A stretch of 25,369 nucleotides of DNA from a virus, in IMG/VR virus record IMGVR_UViG_3300027833_000204, positions 1 to 25,369 of that record; one strand, given 5' to 3'. The translations under genes and the position numbers were made by a program. Under the pieces are notes generated by a model, which was given only the letters and a program-made list of their open reading frames with translations, had not been told where the DNA came from and did not search any database. Numbering within the stretch: the stretch's first letter is position 1; the number at the start of each line of letters is the position of its first letter. Positions 21,436 to 25,369 of this stretch are shown here, piece by piece.

Positions 21436-22063
21436 CATAGTAGGTGATCTAAACACGAACATAGCTGACTCTACTGTAGACAGTAATAACGCCAGTACAA
21501 CAAACAACTACAACGCTACGGGTGCGGGTTCTGCTGCACCTGTCATGTCTAGTGTTGCTCCTACTATGATGGGTGGAGGTGGAGGTGACTCTTGCCTTAT
21601 ACCAAACACCAAGGGAATACAGCTTAGTATCATAGGCATCTCTAAGGGTGGTATGGAGCAAGACAGTGAGTGCAACAGACGTAAGGACGCAAGGTTACTA
21701 GGCGCTCCTCAAAACTTAGGTGGCTTAGGCTTGCAAGTCTCTGCCATTAGTGTTATGTGTTCTAACCCTGTAGTAGCTAAGAGCATGGCCCTGAGTAACA
21801 CACCATGTCCAATATCGGATGTGGTTACAGGTAAACTACTAATAGGTCGTGAAGCATTTATTAAGATGAGGCAAGACCCTGATATTTACATTGTAGGGTA
21901 TCTACAGGACAAGAGATTCTGGGACACCCTTCTTATGATAGGAAAGAAGTTACCAGATGTACCACAAGAAACTAATACCCCTAGCCTTTCTGTTAGGTTC
22001 CGCAACAACAGCAACAGCAAACCAGTCGATACAAGACCTGCAATCAGCAGCGGAAGCAATTAG
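21329..22063 (+). CDS. secreted protein of unknown function with four conserved-looking cysteines
   Basis: ATG 21329 lies inside the preceding lipoprotein gene; 107 nt are shared in a different frame. The 244-residue product begins with a Sec signal peptide (KKKLLSNLCVWTVALQ, cleavage likely after SSALA), so it would be periplasmic or exported. A Ser/Thr/Asn/Gly-rich linker (residues 40-85, ending MMGGGGGDSC) precedes a compact domain with Cys89, Cys115, Cys144 and Cys160, the last in NTPCPISDV. I recall a similar 'C...R..AR.L......a....C..p.v..am....PCP' pattern in marine phage proteins without known function. Disulphide bonding is likely. Its end (VPQETNTPSLSVRFRNNSNS) overlaps the next gene's signal peptide. 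Confidence 0.68.
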   Translation: MHKPLLSSEKKKLLSNLCVWTVALQMSLVSSALANDIVGDLNTNIADSTVDSNNASTTNNYNATGAGSAAPVMSSVAPTMMGGGGGDSCLIPNTKGIQLSIIGISKGGMEQDSECNRRKDARLLGAPQNLGGLGLQVSAISVMCSNPVVAKSMALSNTPCPISDVVTGKLLIGREAFIKMRQDPDIYIVGYLQDKRFWDTLLMIGKKLPDVPQETNTPSLSVRFRNNSNSKPVDTRPAISSGSN

Positions 22064-22712
22064 AACTCAAGTAACAACAGCACTGAACTTGTCGTTTAAG
22101 GGTTACAAGCGTTCCAACTCAGCCCAAATAGTAGAAGACCAAGCAATTCAACAGGGTGGCCTTACTCAAGAGCAGGTAGACAAGTACAACAATGCCCTGA
22201 CTGCGGTTAAGACAAGTGTGTACAAGGACGCCTCTGAGGTTCTGTACGACGAGCACATCGTTGCTATGGACAACCTGCACACATCTATTGACCTGCTAGT
22301 AGATGCAGCCTCTGCCCTTAGTGAAGTGGGTGTAGTGGCTGATATGGCTGCTGATGCTACAACGACACCAGCACAAGAGAAACTACAAGAGTACGTTACT
22401 ATTAACGATATGTCCCTTACAGAAGAAAAGGTTGAGAACTTTAACAACTCACTTGTAGTGGTTGAGACCTACGCACAACAGGCGGGTGCTTTCCTCGCAG
22501 GGTCTAGTAGCAGTGAAGTTACTGGTGCTATTGATAACTACGCAGCTAACAATGGTGTCGCAGTTAGTAGTTACACGGCTGTGAGTTATACTCAATCTAT
22601 GGACCAATTTATAATTCAGTTTGAAGCTGGTTCCGTGACTATTTCTGGGTACACTGGTTCCAACCTAGTCACAGCAGAAGAACTATACAAAGAATTGTCT
22701 GCTTACAACTAA
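21957..22712 (+). CDS. secreted helical protein of unknown function
   Basis: ATG 21957 lies inside the preceding gene and follows AGGAAAGAAG; again 107 nt are shared out of frame. The 251-residue product starts with a clear signal peptide (MYHKKLIPLAFLLGSATTATA, likely cut before NQSIQ). The mature part is mostly helical and acidic: IQDLQSAAEAIRTQV, TQEQVDKYNNALTAVKTSVY, AMDNLHTSIDLLVDAASALS, VENFNNSLVVVETYAQQAGA. A small beta domain closes it (DQFIIQFEAGSVTISGYTGS). There are no cysteines. A periplasmic role around lysis or superinfection control is possible from context only; I recognise no family. Confidence 0.66.
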   Translation: MYHKKLIPLAFLLGSATTATANQSIQDLQSAAEAIRTQVTTALNLSFKGYKRSNSAQIVEDQAIQQGGLTQEQVDKYNNALTAVKTSVYKDASEVLYDEHIVAMDNLHTSIDLLVDAASALSEVGVVADMAADATTTPAQEKLQEYVTINDMSLTEEKVENFNNSLVVVETYAQQAGAFLAGSSSSEVTGAIDNYAANNGVAVSSYTAVSYTQSMDQFIIQFEAGSVTISGYTGSNLVTAEELYKELSAYN

Positions 22713-22722
22713 AGGACTAACA

Positions 22723-23136
22723 ATGCAAGACTTAGAGCTAACCACAGGTGGCTACACATTTAAAGCCGCACACTTACTTTTCGCTGCACCTGTAGTGTCT
22801 GCCTTAGCTACTGGCATCTACTTTTCGTATGATGTAGTGAACAGGTTCTATGCTGTTGAGGAAGCCTTCTTTGAGGTAACGGACACTAACTCAAGAGTAC
22901 AGGCACTAGAGCAGACCGTGCTAGATAATGATGTGCGAGGCTTAAACAGTAAGTTGACACAATTAAGTACACAGATGACTACGCTGCTAGAAAGACAGCA
23001 AACCTTACTAGAGTTACGCAGTAAGGTAGAACGTGCTGAGTTAATCACTGATGGCATAGACGACAAGTTGGAAGCACTACAAGACGATATAAACTCCACT
23101 TGGGATGCTATAGACGAACTTGGCAAGCCCCTATAG
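22723..23136 (+). CDS. membrane-anchored coiled-coil protein (alternative i-spanin / lysis accessory)
   Basis: ATG 22723 follows TAAAGGACTAAC. The 137-residue protein has a hydrophobic helix near the N-terminus (residues about 17-38, HLLFAAPVVSALATGIYFSY) and then a long heptad-patterned helix to the end (SRVQALEQTVLDNDVRGLNS, LTQLSTQMTTLLERQQTLLE, DDKLEALQDDINSTWDAIDE). A single N-terminal anchor followed by a long acidic coiled coil fits an Rz-like inner-membrane spanin at least as well as the 87-residue protein at 20963, though no lipoprotein gene follows it. It might also be a structural membrane-associated protein. The ribosome site of the next gene overlaps its stop. Confidence 0.66.
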   Translation: MQDLELTTGGYTFKAAHLLFAAPVVSALATGIYFSYDVVNRFYAVEEAFFEVTDTNSRVQALEQTVLDNDVRGLNSKLTQLSTQMTTLLERQQTLLELRSKVERAELITDGIDDKLEALQDDINSTWDAIDELGKPL

Positions 23137-23145
23137 GAGATATAA

Positions 23146-23505
23146 ATGACAAAGCGGATACCTACCTTATTTGAAGATGTAGATACAGACAACAGTGGTA
23201 CGATTGATAAGTCTGAGTGGGATGCACTTGAGTTAGAGGATCGTCGCCGCAGACTGGAGGACGAAGATGCACACCGTGACCAAACTCGTAAGATGGCTTG
23301 GTTTTCTTTATGGGGTATGTTGCTATATCCTTTCGCAGTTGTACTTACTGGCATTATGGGTCTGGACAGTGCTTCTGCCATTATCGGTAGTATGGCTTCC
23401 ATTTACTTTGTTAGTGTTGCTGGGGTCGTGTCCGTTTTCATGGGAGTAACTAATCTAGCTAAGAGCGCAGTTAAAAAGAAACCACAGGAGGTTGATAACA
23501 GATGA
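23146..23505 (+). CDS. EF-hand membrane protein with two TM helices (holin-like)
   Basis: ATG 23146 follows TAGGAGATATAA. Residues 13-24 read DTDNSGTIDKSE, a full EF-hand calcium loop with Asp13, Asp15, Ser17, Thr19 (backbone), Asp21 and Glu24 at the expected positions, flanked by RIPTLFEDV and WDALELEDRR. A very charged stretch follows (EDRRRRLEDEDAHRDQTRKM), then two hydrophobic helices (about 51-73, AWFSLWGMLLYPFAVVLTGI; and 76-101, SIYFVSVAGVVSVFMGV), and a basic tail. This pairing suggests a calcium-responsive membrane protein, perhaps an antiholin or holin partner, because its stop overlaps the start of the three-helix holin gene. Only one EF-hand is present; these usually work in pairs, so dimerisation may be needed. 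Confidence 0.75.
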   Translation: MTKRIPTLFEDVDTDNSGTIDKSEWDALELEDRRRRLEDEDAHRDQTRKMAWFSLWGMLLYPFAVVLTGIMGLDSASAIIGSMASIYFVSVAGVVSVFMGVTNLAKSAVKKKPQEVDNR

Positions 23506-23852
23506 TAGGACAATTATTAGGTGCAGTAGGAAATCTTGCCAGCACTTACTTAGAGGGTAAGGTAGCGGTACAGAAGGCTAACGCTGAGATTAAAGTCAAG
23601 CAAGCTACAGGTGAGATTGACTGGGACATTGAGGCTATCAAGGCTACACAGAATAGCTGGAAAGATGAGTGGATTACTCTACTTTTCAGTATCCCCCTGA
23701 TATTAGCCTTCTGTGGTGAATGGGGAAACCAGATAGTACAAGCAGGTTTTACCTCACTGGAGACCATGCCAACTTGGTATCAGTATTCCCTCGGAGGTAT
23801 TGTAAGTGCCAGCATAGGGATGAGATCAGTATCGAAGTTCTTCGGTAAGTAA
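23502..23852 (+). CDS. holin, three-helix GTA-type family
   Basis: ATG 23502 overlaps the previous stop (ATGA) behind AGGAGG. The 116-residue protein has an amphipathic N-terminus (GQLLGAVGNLASTYLEGKVA), a Lys/Ala/Gln helix (VQKANAEIKVKQATGEIDWD), then KDEWITLLFSIPLILAFCGE as a first clear membrane helix, a loop with ETMPTWYQYSLG, and a final helix (GGIVSASIGMRSVSKFFGK). 'W.DEwi.ll..iPl...F......' followed by 'P.wy...lg....s..G.r' is the pattern of the Holin_3TM family first described in gene transfer agents. It would open the inner membrane to release the M15 endolysin. The strong terminator follows 19 bp after the stop, so this is the last gene of the late operon. Confidence 0.78.
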   Translation: MIGQLLGAVGNLASTYLEGKVAVQKANAEIKVKQATGEIDWDIEAIKATQNSWKDEWITLLFSIPLILAFCGEWGNQIVQAGFTSLETMPTWYQYSLGGIVSASIGMRSVSKFFGK

Positions 23853-23871
23853 TACTACAACAAACACAAAG

Positions 23872-23912
23872 AAGCCGTAGGTATCCACTCAAGGACGCCT
23901 ACGGCTTTTCTG
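23872..23912. terminator. strong bidirectional intrinsic terminator
   Basis: AAGCCGTAGG (23872-23881) is a perfect 10-bp complement of CCTACGGCTT (23898-23907), with a 16-base loop that can add a short inner TCC/GGA stem. On the plus strand TTTTCT follows. On the minus strand the transcript would end in GGCTTCTTTG, also T-rich. It lies between converging gene sets (holin on plus, small membrane protein on minus), so it most likely stops transcription from both sides. Confidence 0.88.
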
Positions 23913-23915
23913 ATT

Positions 23916-24056
23916 CTAGGTCTTGTCTTCTTCACCAATGACTTGTGCAATACCTTGGTAGAGTATCTCTATGTCAGTCTCTACTCCCCCTATCTTGTAG
24001 GCTAAGTACAGCGACACCCCTAAGTTTAACAGCAGCAGTCCCTCAAATAAACTCAT
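23916..24056 (-). CDS. 46-residue membrane protein of unknown function
   Basis: On the minus strand ATG at 24056 overlaps the stop of the DUF3310 gene (ATGA) and has GAGGAGAG just upstream. The frame runs to TAG at 23916-23918, right before the terminator. The product has one N-terminal hydrophobic helix (SLFEGLLLLNLGVSLYLAY, residues 2-20) and an acidic tail (KIGGVETDIEILYQG, ending IGEEDKT). It is short, but the overlap, the ribosome site and the clear TM helix argue that it is real. No family is recognised. It is the last gene of the leftward operon. Confidence 0.65.
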   Translation of the reverse strand: MSLFEGLLLLNLGVSLYLAYKIGGVETDIEILYQGIAQVIGEEDKT

Positions 24057-24322
24057 TTACTCTCCTCTAACTCAGCTAAACGATCAAGATACCAAGTGGC
24101 TTTCTTGAGGTCTTCCAGCCCGTTCTTATAACGCCAACGGTGTAGGTACTTAGCTATATTCCCTCGGAGGTATCCTACATACTCCTCATGTGACAGGAAG
24201 TCTTCTATGTACTCAATACACTCAATACTGCCAGAGCCGTAGTGTGGTGGGTTGTTTACGTTGTCTACCACTTCCTCATACTCATGTTGTTTAGTAGGTC
24301 CGTCGATTGTCCACTTAGCCAT
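24053..24322 (-). CDS. DUF3310 protein (T7 gp1.7 nucleotide kinase-like family)
   Basis: The 89-residue protein contains VNNPPHYGSGSIECIEYIED, then GYLRGNIAKYLHRWRYKNGL EDLKKA (given in two parts) and TWYLDRLAELEE. This is the complete DUF3310 signature ('HY..g.iEcI......f..GNa.KYl.R...K....DlkKA.wYL..l'). The family includes phage T7 gp1.7, reported as a nucleotide kinase; whether this copy has that activity is unknown. It may take part in nucleotide supply, in line with glutaredoxin and the probable reductase upstream. The start overlaps the PhoH stop (TAATG) and its ribosome site is GGAG. Confidence 0.85.
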   Translation of the reverse strand: MAKWTIDGPTKQHEYEEVVDNVNNPPHYGSGSIECIEYIEDFLSHEEYVGYLRGNIAKYLHRWRYKNGLEDLKKATWYLDRLAELEESK

Positions 24323-25020
24323 TATAGTTTCTCCTTAACAAATGCCTTAACCCACATGGCTGTGATGTCAGACCTTACGATGTCATCAACAGTGAACTCA
24401 ATAATGTTCACAGGCAACATATGCTTCTTAGCGATATGAATAACCTTTGTCAACCCATCTGCTTCTTTAAGGTCACTCTGTTGAGCATCCCCGTTTAGTA
24501 CAATCGTAGTGCCTTCACCCACTCGTGTCAGCAGCATCTTAAGCTCGTGCAGGGTGATGTTCTGTGTTTCATCGACAATAATAAAGGCGTTCTCAAAGCT
24601 ACGTCCTCGCATCAATGCCATAGGTGCAACTTCGATGTTACCGTTCTTAACACCTGTTTCCACTGCACCCTTGCCTAAGTGCTTCTCTAGTACGTCTAGG
24701 ACTGGTAAGGCCCAAGGCATAGTCTTTTCTGACAAGTCGCCCTTAAGGAACCCTAGCTCCCTTCCTACAGCTACGTGAGGACGTGTGATAACGATCTTGT
24801 CGATCTTCTTAGCTGTGTATAGGTCAGCAGCGTAGGTCGCTGTTACATATGTCTTACCCGTACCTGCTGGGCCTAAGATAAAGACCTGTTGACTTTCCTT
24901 TAGGGCTTTGATTAGCTCACCCTGCATGACAGTCTTTGGTACTAACCCAGAGGACTTCTTCTTTGCTGCCCCTTTATAGGTAGTCTCACGCTTAGTCTTC
25001 TTGGGTGCTTGCTGTACCAC
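24322..25020 (-). CDS. phoH: PhoH-like ATPase
   Basis: The start is GTG at 25020, with AAGGA 7 nt upstream (232 aa). After a basic N-terminus (residues 1-30), Walker A is GPAGTGKT (50-57) and Walker B IIVDE (147-151) followed by TQN. KIVITRPHVAVGRELGFLKG (75-94) and TIVLNGDAQQSDL complete the PhoH signature. Cellular PhoH is a predicted ATPase/helicase linked to phosphate starvation and RNA metabolism; phage copies are frequent in marine phages, but their job is not settled. It lies between glutaredoxin and DUF3310 in a tightly packed leftward operon. There is no PIN domain, as in most phage PhoH. Confidence 0.93.
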   Translation of the reverse strand: MVQQAPKKTKRETTYKGAAKKKSSGLVPKTVMQGELIKALKESQQVFILGPAGTGKTYVTATYAADLYTAKKIDKIVITRPHVAVGRELGFLKGDLSEKTMPWALPVLDVLEKHLGKGAVETGVKNGNIEVAPMALMRGRSFENAFIIVDETQNITLHELKMLLTRVGEGTTIVLNGDAQQSDLKEADGLTKVIHIAKKHMLPVNIIEFTVDDIVRSDITAMWVKAFVKEKL

Positions 25021-25269
25021 TTAGTATTCCTTCTTGCTGTTGATAAAGCCCATCTTAGTTTCAAGTTCACGAAACCCGCCAATCCAACTGCCATCAGTGG
25101 CGAACACTTGAGGCACAGTCTTTAGGTTAGCTTCCTTCATAAGAGATAGCACCCACTTGTTTGGAGGGGACTCTATGTTAACGACGACATAATTGATCTT
25201 ATCTAAGTCTAGCATCTCCTTAGCTTTGTCACAATACTTACATTCGTTACGGGTAATGATGGTGTACAT
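25021..25269 (-). CDS. glutaredoxin
   Basis: ATG at 25269 is preceded by AAAGGAGAG. The 82-residue protein is a complete thioredoxin-fold glutaredoxin: MYTIITRNECKYCDKAKEML with redox pair Cys10-x-x-Cys13, the cis-proline motif TVPQVF (Pro53) and the glutathione-binding GGFREL (Gly64-Gly65). It would pass electrons from glutathione to ribonucleotide reductase; the gene fragment directly upstream looks like the C-terminal tail of such an enzyme. The C-K-Y-C active site differs from the common CPYC. The stop lies directly against the PhoH start codon. Confidence 0.92.
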   Translation of the reverse strand: MYTIITRNECKYCDKAKEMLDLDKINYVVVNIESPPNKWVLSLMKEANLKTVPQVFATDGSWIGGFRELETKMGFINSKKEY

Positions 25270-25280
25270 GATCTCTCCTT

Positions 25281-25311
25281 TGATTAAGTGAGCAGTTTAA
25301 TCACATGCTCA
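25281..25311 (-). promoter_or_regulatory. interleaved inverted repeats before glutaredoxin (possible pseudoknot)
   Basis: Two perfect inverted repeats are interleaved: TGATTAA (25281-25287) with TTAATCA (25297-25303), and TGAGCA (25289-25294) with TGCTCA (25306-25311). They could form alternative hairpins or an H-type pseudoknot in the leftward transcript, directly before the glutaredoxin ribosome site. The arms are short and AT-rich, so chance is possible. Confidence 0.3.
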
Positions 25312-25321
25312 GGTGGTCGGG

Positions 25322-25369
25322 TTACACTAGGTCTACGATCTCACAACTATCACCAGAGCAAGCCATAGT
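25322..25369 (-). CDS. C-terminal end of a probable class I ribonucleotide reductase large subunit (partial)
   Basis: The minus-strand frame entering from the right edge ends at TAA 25322-25324 with the residues TMACSGDSCEIVDLV. Class Ia reductase large subunits carry a flexible C-terminal tail with two cysteines spaced C-x4-C (CESGAC in E. coli NrdA) that reduces the active site and is itself recharged by thioredoxin or glutaredoxin. CSGDSC fits this spacing, and a glutaredoxin gene follows 52 bp downstream. Only 15 residues are visible, so the call rests on that motif and the context. Confidence 0.45.
   Translation of the reverse strand, partial: TMACSGDSCEIVDLV

Noticed and set aside
23872-23907. 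Perfect inverted repeat considered as a phage attachment site
   Set aside because: No integrase in the window, and the flanking T tracts and converging genes fit a terminator.
1-25369. Search for tRNA genes, insertion sequences and toxin-antitoxin or anti-CRISPR genes
   Set aside because: No cloverleaf, transposase motif or terminal inverted repeat was seen, and no small gene pair with such character; nothing can be supported.

Overview
The window is a long stretch of a tailed double-stranded DNA phage genome (Caudoviricetes). It is of siphovirus type: there is a tail tube protein, a tail terminator, an 866-residue tape measure protein and a very large J-like tip protein, but no sheath or contractile baseplate. 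Genes are packed head to tail, often with ATGA, TAATG or TTGA overlaps, good Shine-Dalgarno sequences and occasional TTG/GTG starts, so the host is a Gram-negative bacterium. The o-spanin-like lipoprotein, Sec signal peptides and M15 endolysin agree with this. Several families (split XkdF-type protease, GDPNM-motif domain, PhoH, DUF3310, glutaredoxin next to a probable ribonucleotide reductase end, GTA-type three-helix holin) are, from memory, typical of phages of marine proteobacteria. That ecological reading is inference. No terminase, portal, integrase, tRNA or CRISPR array is present; terminase and portal probably lie to the left of the window.

Layout. 1-2057: the end of a lectin-like protein, a second fibre/adhesin-like protein and a small unknown protein, placed in front of the head genes (possible head fibres). 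2054-5196: head morphogenesis, with an XkdF-like protease, a downstream frame holding the rest of that family's signature plus an acidic scaffold, a capsid cement protein and the major capsid protein. 5289-7378: an unknown capsid-module protein, head-tail adaptor, head closure protein, tail completion protein and tail terminator. 7393-13337: tail tube, a two-frame tail assembly chaperone, tape measure, two minor/distal tail proteins and an unexpected GNAT acetyltransferase. 13339-19353: a 2004-residue J-like tip/receptor-binding protein with fibronectin III domains, small beads joined by collagen-like linkers, and a glycine-rich C-terminal domain. 19355-20573: a fibre-assembly-like protein and a conserved unknown. 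20584-23852: lysis region with M15 endolysin, candidate spanins, two secreted proteins with long out-of-frame overlaps, a coiled-coil membrane protein, an EF-hand membrane protein and a three-helix holin. A strong, probably bidirectional terminator at 23872-23912 separates this rightward late operon from leftward metabolic genes: a 46-residue membrane protein, DUF3310, PhoH, glutaredoxin and what looks like the last 15 residues of a ribonucleotide reductase large subunit.

The most interesting points are the split XkdF protease/scaffold junction, with an SD-like element directly before the stop; the tail chaperone whose second frame lacks a conventional start and a canonical slippery site; the EF-hand holin-like protein; two successive gene overlaps of exactly 107 nt, each containing a signal peptide; the GNAT enzyme in the tail operon; and the collagen-linked bead architecture of the tip protein. 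All family assignments come from reading the translations, without database searches.
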